Shown: in pieces, positions 10,871 through 21,082 of the stretch
Numbering within the stretch: position 1 is the first letter of the stretch
Layout of the letters: every line of letters starts with the position of its first letter
Position numbers and translations under genes: made by a program
Source: Candidatus Poseidoniaceae archaeon
GTDB lineage: Archaea > Thermoplasmatota > Poseidoniia > Poseidoniales > Poseidoniaceae
Reading direction: 5' to 3'
DNA length: 64,000 nt
NCBI GenBank assembly: GCA_030747785.1
Contig: JASLKC010000024.1
Location: forward strand, 1-64,000
Notes under the pieces: model-generated
Told to the model about the DNA's origin: nothing
Databases searched by the model: none
The model's input: the letters and a program-made list of their open reading frames with translations, nothing else

Positions 10871-12285
10871 TGCACATGCGAAGAGGACTCCTCGTCACTC
10901 TAATCGTTACCAGCACATTGCTTGCTGGATGCTTTGGAAACGGAGAGGAAATCATCTCAGAAGAAGAAGTTCGCCCGATATGGGAAGATTACTCCCTAAT
11001 CGATCAGGCTGGCCACGAAGACTTGCGAGAATTCGTCACCATCGACCTTCGTACCAATCAATCAACCAACACAAGTTGGGCTGTATTCGACAAAACAAAG
11101 GGCGGAAATTGCTGTGAGCATTACCTCGCTACCAGTATCGAAGGCACCATTATGAATATCGGTGGTGAGTATCCGGTTTGGTCGAATGACCGTGGCCATG
11201 AATGGGACACATTTGTCCCAGGAATAATCCCCGCAAGCACCTGCCGAACTCCAGTTCCAACCAACCCGGGACAAGAAGGACTGGGAGAGGGGAGCATCGT
11301 TCAAGCAACCAATGGCGACATTATCTCGATGTCCTGGTTCCCTTACATCGGTGCCGATGGTAAAATCGACAAGTTCTACGCAATCATCTACGATGATGAA
11401 GCCATGGCGTGGAAGTGGTGTTACAATCGTATGACTGAACCATTCTATGACCGGTCATGGCAAGTAGAAGTTGTTGGACCGATTTCAAGCAGTATCGGTA
11501 GTGGCGATTATGCTAGTCTCGTTGTGTCTAATTTCTGGCATCAAACACAAAACGCTGGTGGACAAATCAGTGTTGATGGACTAAATTACTACAATTTCCA
11601 ATTTGCAGGACGAAGTGCAAATCCGCCAGTTGCAGAGGTTAACCTCAACTATACGGATGCAAATTTGGAGCCCTATTGGGATGTGAACAAGCCACACAAG
11701 GAAATGCGTTCGTTCGCTATACCAGAAGGCGGACTATACTTCCCTCAGTACTTCAGTGATGGCAGTTCAGCATTCCTTGACACCAGCCTAAATTGGAATA
11801 AGCACGATGTGATGTTCCCTTCGGAATACTGCCAAATCGATTCGGCGGGGGCGATTCATTGTGTATCCCTTGCAGGAACCACTTTCACACACTACCTTTC
11901 ATGGGATGGTGGACTCAACTGGAGCACTCAAAATTACAGTGATGAGAACTGGGCGAGTATCGAAGAATGGGAATTCCAAGCAAATGGAGAACAGGACCTA
12001 TTCATTCTCAATGTACGTTTCCAAGATGCTAGCGGCCCAGATGTCGATACTGTCTTCCATGTTCGAGGATATTCCGAGGACATGAGTCCAGATACTCTAA
12101 CCTACATTGGTCAAGGAGACCTTGATTCGACTTCAGGTGCTGGTAATGATATCCGATTTGATTTCGCTTCTATTGCCATTCTACGGGATGGTGGAGCGAT
12201 AATCGCCTTCCATGATTCTACTCACGAAGACCCACTCTTTGCTGTTGAAGTTGAGATGCCGGTATACGGCCCAGAAGAAGAGTGA
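10870..12285 (+). CDS. Putative lipoprotein, sialidase/beta-propeller-like
   Basis: Lipobox TLLAGCFGNGEE near the N-terminus; Asp/Trp-rich extracellular sequence with 'SWDGGLNWS' BNR-like motif. Start 10870 or 10876. Confidence 0.65.
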   Translation: MHMRRGLLVTLIVTSTLLAGCFGNGEEIISEEEVRPIWEDYSLIDQAGHEDLREFVTIDLRTNQSTNTSWAVFDKTKGGNCCEHYLATSIEGTIMNIGGEYPVWSNDRGHEWDTFVPGIIPASTCRTPVPTNPGQEGLGEGSIVQATNGDIISMSWFPYIGADGKIDKFYAIIYDDEAMAWKWCYNRMTEPFYDRSWQVEVVGPISSSIGSGDYASLVVSNFWHQTQNAGGQISVDGLNYYNFQFAGRSANPPVAEVNLNYTDANLEPYWDVNKPHKEMRSFAIPEGGLYFPQYFSDGSSAFLDTSLNWNKHDVMFPSEYCQIDSAGAIHCVSLAGTTFTHYLSWDGGLNWSTQNYSDENWASIEEWEFQANGEQDLFILNVRFQDASGPDVDTVFHVRGYSEDMSPDTLTYIGQGDLDSTSGAGNDIRFDFASIAILRDGGAIIAFHDSTHEDPLFAVEVEMPVYGPEEE

Positions 12286-12287
12286 AA

Positions 12288-14087
12288 TCAGCACTGCCTT
12301 GCAGCTTCTTCACCATAGTCTTGCATTGGCACTTGGAATAGATCATCACATGTTCTATTCGCTAGAGGTAGGGTTAGTGTCCCCGTCTCCCAATTAATTG
12401 AGTAATCTCCTGCTGCTGCTGGACTTGGAACATAATCCTCACCAGTCTGACTAAGGGTAAAGTGAATGCTTTCACCTGCAGCAAGGAATACATCTAGCGG
12501 TAAAAATTCAATCATTGCAGTAACCGGTGAAAATGGTACTAAACTAGGGCTCCCATCTCTACCGCCTGCATGGAATCTCAGGTCCATTACAGCATGACCA
12601 AGATGCATTCCACTATCATCTGTCATCTCTATGAAAATGTGTCCTGAATTTGTGGTATGGGGAGCAACATCAACATGGAGAGTAGGCATTCCTGCAAGGT
12701 ATGTATCCTCTGTGAATGGACCATAGGAGAATGTGATTGGGCCTCTTGCTGATCCCATTATTGCGCCTGTTGGGCTCAAGTCTACAACACTGATTGCAAC
12801 ATATTCTGTATCTACGGATGGCCATGTGGTCTCGAATCTCCAACCTCCACGGTTGTCTTGTATCTCGACGCCAAGAACTGGAGCTTCGCCCTCGCCCTTC
12901 AGATACCAATCGAACCAGTATAGCATCTCATCTGCCCAGTCCCAGCGTAATCCGTACGGGAATGCCTCTGCTCCACGGCCGGGGCTCTGTCCGGCATGAC
13001 CCGATTCTCTATCGGGGTAATCATGAGCCCATTGACCTGCTAATGTCTTGATCTCAATTCCTGCAGTCTCAGCGATTTGATGAGTTGGAAAAGCCATGTG
13101 TGGGTCTACATTCCAATCCTGCATGCCCTGAATAATGTAAATTGAACCATTGTAATTCTCCACAACACGGTCAAGGAATGAGCGCTCTGTCCAGTAGTCA
13201 TTACCTGCATAGTCAACCATTCCACCTGTAAGATAAGCCGCAGGACCATTGTAGTATCCTTCCATATACCCTTCACACAAATTCTGTGAATCATCACTAT
13301 CGCCATCAATACCAAAGGATCCATAGACACCATTGTGCATTATCATTCCACGTGCTTCCATGCTACCATTACGCCACATTAATTCATGAACACCAATCAG
13401 TCCACTCATTGGAACAATAGTTGCGAGATACGGATTTCCAAAAGTTGCTGCCTGCCATGGAGTACTTCCATCGTATGATTTACCGATTATTCCGACTTTA
13501 CCATTGGACCAGCCTTGTGAACCCATCCAGGTGACCGCGGCATCGATTCCTCTCTGTTCATCCGTACCCATCAAATCCATGCAATGATTTGATTCACCTG
13601 TGCCAAAAACGCTAACCTGAGCAACGCCATAGCCGTGAGGAACATAATTCTCGATTAAGAAGCGGCCGAGTCTATCAGCTGGAGTGAGGGCGTCTACATC
13701 GCCATCGGAGTAGTATGGCCCGATTTCTGCAATTACTGGAACCTGACATTCGGGAGTGAGTTCTTCTGCTTCCCAATCACATCCTTCGATTATTGGTAAC
13801 CACAATCCCAGATGTACTTGGGCATCACCTGTCAGACCAGCCCCGCCATCGGCAGCAGTTATCGAATCGACATCAACAAAAACACTGCGCACAGCATCAA
13901 TTCCAAATGAACCATTTACAGAAACGCGACTGAAAATATCAGTGTCTGCATAAATCAAATCTGCTCTTTCCCAAGGCTGGGGATAACCCGATTCTTCTTC
14001 GGGTAATGAGACTATTTCATCCTCTCCGAAACAACCGGAAAACATGGCTGGCAACAGAATTACCAGCATAAATAGCGACTTACGCAT
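12288..14087 (-). CDS. CocE/NonD-type (X-Pro dipeptidyl-peptidase, S15-like) hydrolase, predicted lipoprotein
   Basis: Lipobox [28 protein letters not shown] nucleophile elbow (GxSYxG); [12 protein letters not shown] and C-terminal jelly-roll-like region. Confidence 0.85.
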   Translation of the reverse strand: MRKSLFMLVILLPAMFSGCFGEDEIVSLPEEESGYPQPWERADLIYADTDIFSRVSVNGSFGIDAVRSVFVDVDSITAADGGAGLTGDAQVHLGLWLPIIEGCDWEAEELTPECQVPVIAEIGPYYSDGDVDALTPADRLGRFLIENYVPHGYGVAQVSVFGTGESNHCMDLMGTDEQRGIDAAVTWMGSQGWSNGKVGIIGKSYDGSTPWQAATFGNPYLATIVPMSGLIGVHELMWRNGSMEARGMIMHNGVYGSFGIDGDSDDSQNLCEGYMEGYYNGPAAYLTGGMVDYAGNDYWTERSFLDRVVENYNGSIYIIQGMQDWNVDPHMAFPTHQIAETAGIEIKTLAGQWAHDYPDRESGHAGQSPGRGAEAFPYGLRWDWADEMLYWFDWYLKGEGEAPVLGVEIQDNRGGWRFETTWPSVDTEYVAISVVDLSPTGAIMGSARGPITFSYGPFTEDTYLAGMPTLHVDVAPHTTNSGHIFIEMTDDSGMHLGHAVMDLRFHAGGRDGSPSLVPFSPVTAMIEFLPLDVFLAAGESIHFTLSQTGEDYVPSPAAAGDYSINWETGTLTLPLANRTCDDLFQVPMQDYGEEAARQC

Positions 14088-14100
14088 GCCCTACGGGCAT
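14086..14100 (-). repeat. Inverted repeat overlapping S15-like gene start codon
   Basis: Minus strand ATGCCC-GTA-GGGCAT, overlapping ATG at 14087. Confidence 0.8.
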
Positions 14101-14193
14101 CAGCCAATAGTATTGAGACTATCCATTAGAGGCTGTAAATTCCAAATTCGTCTAGTGGGTGGGTTCTTGTGCTGTAACCATTTGAGGGAAAAT

Positions 14194-17100
14194 ATGCGCC
14201 GAATTATTGTTGCTTTTGTTCTGATTTTTGCAACGATTCCTGCTGGATTTGTAACTGCTGATGGAACACACGACGTTGGTTGGACCATCAATACTGAGGA
14301 TTACAAAGGAGTGACAATTTCAGAAATTCTTGTTTCCCCTTCCGATGAAGCCCACGATGGAGTTGACTGGAATAGCGATGGAGTGATTGGGATACAAAGT
14401 GACCAATACATCGAATTAACCAATGATGGTAGTTCAATTGTAGACCTTTCAAATTGGACATTAGATGATGATACCAATGGTGGTAGTGCACCATGTCAAA
14501 TTCTAAACATGAGTATTGCTGTAGGTGAATCTATTACATTTTACCGAGCTACTACCAAAATCGCATTGGAATATTTCGATGCTGATTTTGCAGTATTGAA
14601 GGAGCCTGATGGTACCATTCAGAGCCAGTTCCACTATCCCGGAGAAGATTCGGATTGGGATAAAGTGTATGCTAAGGGCAATAATGGATTGTTGATTAAA
14701 GAAGATCCCACTCCCTCTAGCGTTCAAGGCACTTGTATTGCAGGAAATGCCACCGGCGAACCCGGTGATTATTCAGATAGTGGAGAATGGACAATAAATG
14801 AGAATAATTACCTCGGAGTAATGATTTCAGAAATACTTGCATCAACATCTGATGCCGAGAACGGTGGCACTGACTTGGATGGTGATGGCGAACTTTATCG
14901 AAATAGTGAGCAATATATTCAATTGACTAATAATGGTTCAAATGATGTCGATATTTCAGAATGGATTCTTGACGATAATCCAGCAGGTGGAAGTGCACCG
15001 TGCCAAATTGGTTGGGACACAACTATCGCAGTAGGTGAATCAATAGTGTTCTATCGTGCCAAAACTCACATCGAGTTTGACTATTTCGAGGAGGACTTTG
15101 CTGTATTGAAGGAGCCTAGCGGTACCGTGCAGAGTCAAATTCACTACCCCGCTGAAGATTCATTTTTTGACAAAGCATACACGGTTAATGCAAACGGCTC
15201 ATTGACAAAAGAAGATCCAAGCCCTGCAAGTCGACATGGTACTTGCTTCCCACTACCTGATAATTCAGAGGATACCTACATTTTGCAGGGCCGGGTTGTT
15301 ACAATGTCTGGCGAAAATAACGTTATCGAAGATGGTAATGTAATGATAGAAGATGGGAAAATAGTTGCTGTTTGGGCTGATGATGAGATTCCTCCAATCA
15401 ATACCGATGGAATCACAACCTATGATACTGAAGCCTCGATTTACCCTGGTTTAATCGATTTACACAATCATATGCATTACAATCACATTCCTCTTTGGGA
15501 CTTTAATGTGCACTTGTCTGATTCTCAGAAATCTGATGAAGGCGGTTACGAAAATCGTTACCAATGGGGAAATAACTGGGACTATGGTCCAAGCATTACT
15601 TGGATGAAGAACAATGTTCAGGATTACAATCGCTGGGACATGTCTTCTGAGCAAATGAAGTACGCGGAAGTACAAGCTGTTGCTGGAGGAGTTACGGCTG
15701 TTCAAGGGTCACCCTCTAGCGGTACCGATCCATGGGATTCTATGCTATCTCGAAATGTAGAGTTATACAATTTCGGCCAAGATGGAATGTACACCTGCGC
15801 AGTATGTGGTCCAACTGAAGGTGATTACAATGCTGACTACATTATTGATAAGAATATATCCGGATCTCTAAATGCTTGGTTTGTACATCTTTCAGAAGGT
15901 GTAGATTCCAGTAGTAAATCTGAGTTTGATACCCTATACAATAAGGGATTAATCATGGATGAAACTGTAGTGATTCATGGTACTGCTCTGGACCAAAGCC
16001 AATTTGAAAAGATGGGAGATAAAGGGGCCGGGCTAGTATGGTCTCCAATCTCCAATCTACTTTTGTATGGAGATACAACTGATGTTGTCGCTGCAGATAA
16101 CGCAGGTGTGACAATCTCTCTAGCACCAGATTGGGGCCCAAGTGGTTCAAAGAATAATCTTCATGAATTGAAAGTAGCTGACCTTTGGAACAAGGATGTT
16201 CTAGGCAATCATTTCAGCGACTATGAGTTAGCTGAAATGGTAACAAGTAATCCTGCTGAGATTAGTAATTGGCAAGGTTTCGTTGGTCAAATCAAACCGG
16301 GCATGTATGCTGATTTAATGGTAGTAGACTCATTCCATGAAAATCCATATCGCAATCTAATTGATGCAATTGACCCTGATATTCGTCTAACAATCGTACA
16401 TGGAAAGGCTGTATTTGGGGACATAGACATCATGACTGCAATGAACGGTGATGATTGGGAATACATCAATGGAAGTGGATTTGCCAAAGCAGTAGATGTT
16501 ACCTCGCCTTCGGAAACCGAGGGAATGCAAACTTGGGTTGAGATTGAATCGGGTTTGTCCATGGCAATGCGCAATGAATTTGTGGACATTAAGGCAAACT
16601 GGAACGATGTATCGGGCATGACCGATTCAGAGATTAATGATTGGCTCGATACAACCTTTGATGGAGATTACAAAGACAATGTTAATCATTTGAAAAATAT
16701 GACATTAGACCCGATTTTTACAATACATGATGAGAGGTATTTCGACGTAATTAATCGTTCAGCCCACGCAAATTTCCACATTGACATGTCAAAACTCTAC
16801 GACTACTATGACATTGCATATGATGCAAATTCGAATCGCCCATACATCACAGATTCAGACTACTCCAACGATACAAATGTTGACCCCGGACCAGATCCAG
16901 ACCCTGATCCAATGAAGGAGGGATGCATGGACTCGGATGCGACAAACTTCGACAGTCTAGCAGAGGTCGATGATGGTACATGTGTGTACCCACAGGCAGA
17001 TTCTGATGGGCCGTGTGTAGGAATTTGTGGAACTGGTGATGATTCCACAGCAGGAGAAAATGGAGTTGGAACGAATACAATCTTGATTACTGTTGCATCG

Positions 17101-17265
17101 TTCATTCTTGCTATAATCTTCATTGGGGCATTGATTATGAATGTCGCAAAGAAAGGCGATGAAGAATATGTTTCTGAATTGGAAGTTTCAAACGCAATAG
17201 CGGAAAATTCTGATGCAAGGGTTCCAGAATTACCCCCAGTAGGTCCACCTCCAGGTGGACTGTGA
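14194..17265 (+). CDS. Secreted, membrane-anchored amidohydrolase with two N-terminal lamin-tail-like domains
   Basis: Signal peptide at 14194 (MRRIIVAFVLIFATIPAGFVTA); two ~150 aa repeats; amidohydrolase metal motif YPGLIDLHNHMHYNH and late VIHGTALDQ / SLAPDWGPSGSKNN; C-terminal TM ILITVASFILAIIFIGALIM. Confidence 0.82.
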   Translation: MRRIIVAFVLIFATIPAGFVTADGTHDVGWTINTEDYKGVTISEILVSPSDEAHDGVDWNSDGVIGIQSDQYIELTNDGSSIVDLSNWTLDDDTNGGSAPCQILNMSIAVGESITFYRATTKIALEYFDADFAVLKEPDGTIQSQFHYPGEDSDWDKVYAKGNNGLLIKEDPTPSSVQGTCIAGNATGEPGDYSDSGEWTINENNYLGVMISEILASTSDAENGGTDLDGDGELYRNSEQYIQLTNNGSNDVDISEWILDDNPAGGSAPCQIGWDTTIAVGESIVFYRAKTHIEFDYFEEDFAVLKEPSGTVQSQIHYPAEDSFFDKAYTVNANGSLTKEDPSPASRHGTCFPLPDNSEDTYILQGRVVTMSGENNVIEDGNVMIEDGKIVAVWADDEIPPINTDGITTYDTEASIYPGLIDLHNHMHYNHIPLWDFNVHLSDSQKSDEGGYENRYQWGNNWDYGPSITWMKNNVQDYNRWDMSSEQMKYAEVQAVAGGVTAVQGSPSSGTDPWDSMLSRNVELYNFGQDGMYTCAVCGPTEGDYNADYIIDKNISGSLNAWFVHLSEGVDSSSKSEFDTLYNKGLIMDETVVIHGTALDQSQFEKMGDKGAGLVWSPISNLLLYGDTTDVVAADNAGVTISLAPDWGPSGSKNNLHELKVADLWNKDVLGNHFSDYELAEMVTSNPAEISNWQGFVGQIKPGMYADLMVVDSFHENPYRNLIDAIDPDIRLTIVHGKAVFGDIDIMTAMNGDDWEYINGSGFAKAVDVTSPSETEGMQTWVEIESGLSMAMRNEFVDIKANWNDVSGMTDSEINDWLDTTFDGDYKDNVNHLKNMTLDPIFTIHDERYFDVINRSAHANFHIDMSKLYDYYDIAYDANSNRPYITDSDYSNDTNVDPGPDPDPDPMKEGCMDSDATNFDSLAEVDDGTCVYPQADSDGPCVGICGTGDDSTAGENGVGTNTILITVASFILAIIFIGALIMNVAKKGDEEYVSELEVSNAIAENSDARVPELPPVGPPPGGL
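14278..14736 (+). repeat. Intragenic protein repeat copy 1 (lamin-tail-like)
   Basis: GWTINTEDYKGVTISEILVSPSDEA...GGSAPCQI...AVGESITFYRA...DFAVLKEPDGTIQSQFHYPGEDS...KEDPTPSSVQGTC aligns with copy 2. Confidence 0.85.
14782..15246 (+). repeat. Intragenic protein repeat copy 2 (lamin-tail-like)
   Basis: GEWTINENNYLGVMISEILASTSDAE...GGSAPCQI...AVGESIVFYRA...DFAVLKEPSGTVQSQIHYPAEDS...KEDPSPASRHGTC aligns with copy 1. Confidence 0.85.
17243..17260. terminator. Perfect inverted repeat GTCCACC-TCCA-GGTGGAC at convergent gene ends (possible terminator or processing hairpin)
   Basis: 7 bp stem, 4 nt loop, in the last codons of the amidohydrolase, just before the convergent cysS stop. Confidence 0.3.
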
Positions 17266-18747
17266 TTAGTTAAGGTCCCAAGTTGGTCCTTCGGGAGTAT
17301 CGGTAACAACAACACCCAACGCATTGAGTTCATCGCGTATTGCATCGGCAGAAGGCCAATCCTTCGCCTCTCTTGCTACAACTCTTCGTGCGAGAAGTGA
17401 CTCTACTTGTTCGGCGATTTCTGCCTTTCTCGGGTCCTCTTCAGGCTCTAACATCACTTGCTCTCGTGAGGGGAGAACTCCCAAGACATCACCGGCGGTA
17501 TCCTCGAGCCATTCGACAACATGTAAGGCGTATGCAGCTACATCATCTCCATCGAGTTCGGTTAACATGCGGCTCATTTCACGCAATGCACCAAGCACTT
17601 TTGCACATGCCTCTCGGGAATTGAAATCATCATCCATAGCCTTGGCGAATCCTTGGGCCATCTTCTCTAGGAGTCCAAGACTCTTGACAATTGGAACAGC
17701 ACTGGCAATATCTCCCTCGGGTAAAGGAACCGGATCTTCTCCCATTAATTCCAGAGCAGCTTTGTACACACTGATTAATCGCTCGTGATTCTTTGCTGCA
17801 TCTTTGATGAGTTGTTCATTCATATCGATTGGTGAGCGATAATGAGCATTGATGAGTGAAAATCGTAATACAAGTGGGTCAACCTTGCCGAGTATGTCTT
17901 CAATCGTCCAGAAGTTACCCAATGACTTACTCATCTTTTCTCCATCGATATTTACGAATCCATTGTGAAGCCAATGATGAACAACTGGTGAACACCCAGT
18001 ATGGCACTCACCTTGGAAAATCTCTGCCTCATGATGAGGGAATAACAAATCATGACCTCCACCGTGGATGTCGAATTGCTCTCCAAATGCATCCATGCTC
18101 ATTGCAGTACATTCGATGTGCCAGCCCGGTCTACCTGGCCCCCACGGTGAATCCCATGTCGGTTCACCGGGCTTCGCCGCTTTCCACAATGCGAAATCCT
18201 TGTGATCACGCTTGGTCGCACCAGTATCATCGACTCTGCCCCCAGCACCTGAACGTACTGCATCGATATTCTGTCCTGTAAGGAGTCCATATTTTTCAGG
18301 AGCACTATCAACGCTGAAGTAGACTCCATCGTCTGCCGCATAGGCATTACCTTTCTCAATCAGGTCGGCAGTAATTGCAATCATCTCTTCCACATACTCT
18401 GTACATCGAGGGTACTGGTCTGCTCTCAGAATGTTAAGGGTATCCATATCGCGGAAATATGTGGCGATATTATCTTCGACAAGTTCTCTCCAATCGCTGC
18501 CGGTTTCATTGGCTCGATTGATGATTTTATCATCGATATCTGTGAAATTTTGTACATATTCTACATCATACCCTGACTTTTCAAGCCAACGATGAATCAA
18601 GTCGAATGCAAGATAGCATCTTGCATGACCAAGATGGCAAAGGTCGTAGACAGTGACGCCGCAAATATACATCTTCACACGCCCAGGTTCCATAGTCGAG
18701 AAGTCGACCTTCTCACGGCGCCTAGTGTCGTGTACACGTAGTGGCAT
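17266..18747 (-). CDS. cysS: Cysteinyl-tRNA synthetase
   Basis: [33 protein letters not shown] (HIGH), KMSKSLGN; start at 18747 rather than the ORF 5' extension to 18867. Confidence 0.96.
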   Translation of the reverse strand: MPLRVHDTRRREKVDFSTMEPGRVKMYICGVTVYDLCHLGHARCYLAFDLIHRWLEKSGYDVEYVQNFTDIDDKIINRANETGSDWRELVEDNIATYFRDMDTLNILRADQYPRCTEYVEEMIAITADLIEKGNAYAADDGVYFSVDSAPEKYGLLTGQNIDAVRSGAGGRVDDTGATKRDHKDFALWKAAKPGEPTWDSPWGPGRPGWHIECTAMSMDAFGEQFDIHGGGHDLLFPHHEAEIFQGECHTGCSPVVHHWLHNGFVNIDGEKMSKSLGNFWTIEDILGKVDPLVLRFSLINAHYRSPIDMNEQLIKDAAKNHERLISVYKAALELMGEDPVPLPEGDIASAVPIVKSLGLLEKMAQGFAKAMDDDFNSREACAKVLGALREMSRMLTELDGDDVAAYALHVVEWLEDTAGDVLGVLPSREQVMLEPEEDPRKAEIAEQVESLLARRVVAREAKDWPSADAIRDELNALGVVVTDTPEGPTWDLN

Positions 18748-18763
18748 CACCCCTTCGGGGTGA
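18747..18763 (-). repeat. Inverted repeat abutting cysS start codon
   Basis: Minus strand TCACCCC-GAA-GGGGTGA; last A is the A of ATG 18747. Confidence 0.8.
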
Positions 18764-18820
18764 ATCGTCCTATTCAACGATGTGGGCATGGCTTGAAGAC
18801 AAGAGGCCCAATGGGCACTC

Positions 18821-19783
18821 ATGGCAGGTCCAGTCGTTGTCACCGGCGTGAATGGCCACATTGGCAATAATCTTGCTAGAGACTTGCTTGCAAATGGTTA
18901 CTCGGTGAGAGGGACTGTTCGCGATTTAAGCAAAACCCCAGATCTCGATATCGAAGTTATGGTTGCAGATGTATTGTCCACCGATGGTTGGGCCCCAGTA
19001 CTCGAAGGCGCTAGTGGTCTTTTTCATCTTGCTACAATCTATGCTACTAGCGGTAATGGGCAATTGATTATCGATACTGCTAATCGCGGCACTGAGAACG
19101 TATTAAGGGCCGCTGCAGCTGCTGGAATCAAACGTGTTGTATACACTTCATCTGTTGCAGCAATTGGCTCGTTACCTCTTGGGGTAAAAGATGAATCCAA
19201 CTGGAATGAGAATTTTTCATTACCCTATACAAGAGCAAAAACCGAATCTGAAAAACGGGCATGGGAATTGGCTGAAGAATTGGATTTGGACCTTCGTGTT
19301 ATCAATCCAAGCGGCGTTCTTGGTGGCAGTTTCTCCAGACCTACTCCTTCAACAGATGTTATCGGTGATGCACTGAAAGGAAAATATCCCATAGTACCCA
19401 AAATACCTCTCGCATTCGTTCATGTAAACGATGTGGCAAAGGCACACCGGCTTGCATTTGAGAATGATGATGCTCACGGGAGATATATTCTCGCACCGCA
19501 CCAAGACACAGATATTCACAAGTTATTGAAGAGGGGAAAGGAATTGTATCCAAAATCAAAACTTCCAAAAATCGGGCTTTCGCTTTGGCTACTGCCGGTT
19601 GTAGTATTCCAGGATTGGTTCCAAGGAATTTTCACAGGGAAACGCATGCTTACGAGAAAAGCTGCGAAAGCTTTTGCCAGAGGAGATTCAAAATACAGTA
19701 GTGCAAAAGCCGAGAAAGAACTAGGAATGGAGTGGATGTCTATCGATGATTGCATCCGTGATACTGTGGAGGCTTACCTATGA
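18821..19783 (+). CDS. NAD(P)-dependent epimerase/reductase (dihydroflavonol-4-reductase-like, extended SDR)
   Basis: VVTGVNGHIGNNLARDLL Rossmann motif; YTSSVAAIG and YTRAKTESEK (YxxxK). Confidence 0.88.
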   Translation: MAGPVVVTGVNGHIGNNLARDLLANGYSVRGTVRDLSKTPDLDIEVMVADVLSTDGWAPVLEGASGLFHLATIYATSGNGQLIIDTANRGTENVLRAAAAAGIKRVVYTSSVAAIGSLPLGVKDESNWNENFSLPYTRAKTESEKRAWELAEELDLDLRVINPSGVLGGSFSRPTPSTDVIGDALKGKYPIVPKIPLAFVHVNDVAKAHRLAFENDDAHGRYILAPHQDTDIHKLLKRGKELYPKSKLPKIGLSLWLLPVVVFQDWFQGIFTGKRMLTRKAAKAFARGDSKYSSAKAEKELGMEWMSIDDCIRDTVEAYL

Positions 19784-20439
19784 TTGAAGACAAACTAGCA
19801 GCACGTCTGGGGTGGTCAATCCCTGCTGCCACAATTACTCTCTCCACACTTGTTCATGCAATTTCAGGTAATGCTCGTGCCATTCCTTTCTTCATTAGCG
19901 AAGGTGACCATCCTGGACTTGAGCGATGGATTTTCACCGCTGGTCTTGCTTTTTCCGGCCTAGTATTGATGTGGGTCTCATGGAGATTATTCCAAGTAAA
20001 ACGCGAAGGTTCACGCTGGTATTGGATTCACCTTTCCCTCCTCGCTGGACTTTGGGTTGGTGGAAATCTCACAATAATGTCATTCATGGATATGTATGAC
20101 CATCCAGAAATGCATGTCATAACCGCACTGAATGTATTCCATTTCGGCCTTGTATGGGGCGTACTTGCACATCTTGCGATAAAAGACGGAAATCTCGCAG
20201 GCAAAAAACTCAGAATGGCTTCGATTATACTCGCTTTCACATCGTTTTGGATAATGACTTGGACTATGGGTGAGGCTTTCGCGGAAAACCCTGAAGCGCT
20301 CACGCCCCCACTTGCGCTTAGCGAAGTACAAGGCTGGATAGACTATGCTGCACCAGCCGAATATCTCTTGGCTGTAGGATTAATTTTGACTCTAGCATCA
20401 TTTGAGAAAGATTTCGATTCCAATGAGGAAGAGGAGTGA
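19780..20439 (+). CDS. Polytopic membrane protein of unknown function
   Basis: 219 aa with ~6 hydrophobic segments; 4 bp overlap (ATGA) with upstream SDR. Confidence 0.65.
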   Translation: MIEDKLAARLGWSIPAATITLSTLVHAISGNARAIPFFISEGDHPGLERWIFTAGLAFSGLVLMWVSWRLFQVKREGSRWYWIHLSLLAGLWVGGNLTIMSFMDMYDHPEMHVITALNVFHFGLVWGVLAHLAIKDGNLAGKKLRMASIILAFTSFWIMTWTMGEAFAENPEALTPPLALSEVQGWIDYAAPAEYLLAVGLILTLASFEKDFDSNEEEE

Positions 20440-20440
20440 A

Positions 20441-21082
20441 ATGCCAACATTACTCATCGTAGATCTTCTTGCCGAACGCGAGGCTTTCGGAGAGCATGGT
20501 ACTGGTGAAATTGTGCGGCATTTTCCCGGCTATGAAGTTCTACTTTGGGCACCTCATACTGAAAATCCCAGAGAGTATCCTTTCGGGGAAAGAATCGAAT
20601 CTCCTGTTGAACACGATGTATTATTCATCACAGGTAGTAGACGCAATGTTTCGATGTGGGAGCCTTGGATGGACGAAGTCGCAGAACTGATTCGCTCGAG
20701 TGAGGCCCCCATCTATGGAATCTGTTTTGGCCATCAGATAATTTGCAGTGCTTTGGGTGGCAAAGTAATACGAGAAGAAGTTGGGAGCCATTTTGTCGCA
20801 CCAGTTCACTATCTCGATGGCCGAGTAGTAGACCAATTATTCACACATCAAGATCATGTGGTTGATGCTGGCGAAATGGAAGTAATCGCATCTTCTGAAC
20901 ACTGCGAAATCGTTGCATGCAAGCACCCTACCAGGGAAATAAGCACAGTGCAATTCCATCCTGAATCAGTCCAGTCCGTGCTAGAACATTCACTGATATG
21001 TGGCGATATGACTATCGAAGAAAGGATGGCTTTTGGCGAGGGTATTCAAACCCTCGATGTGGCACAATCACTCTTCCTCTGA
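20441..21082 (+). CDS. Class I glutamine amidotransferase-like protein
   Basis: Nucleophile elbow IYGICFGHQIICSALGG; downstream VQFHPES (His/Glu). Start ATG 20441. Confidence 0.88.
   Translation: MPTLLIVDLLAEREAFGEHGTGEIVRHFPGYEVLLWAPHTENPREYPFGERIESPVEHDVLFITGSRRNVSMWEPWMDEVAELIRSSEAPIYGICFGHQIICSALGGKVIREEVGSHFVAPVHYLDGRVVDQLFTHQDHVVDAGEMEVIASSEHCEIVACKHPTREISTVQFHPESVQSVLEHSLICGDMTIEERMAFGEGIQTLDVAQSLFL

Noticed and set aside
16860-17345. 161-aa minus-strand ORF over the amidohydrolase end and cysS
   Set aside because: Antisense to two well-supported genes; no recognisable domain.
17324-17788. 154-aa plus-strand ORF inside cysS
   Set aside because: Antisense shadow of CysRS; Ser/Ala-biased composition.
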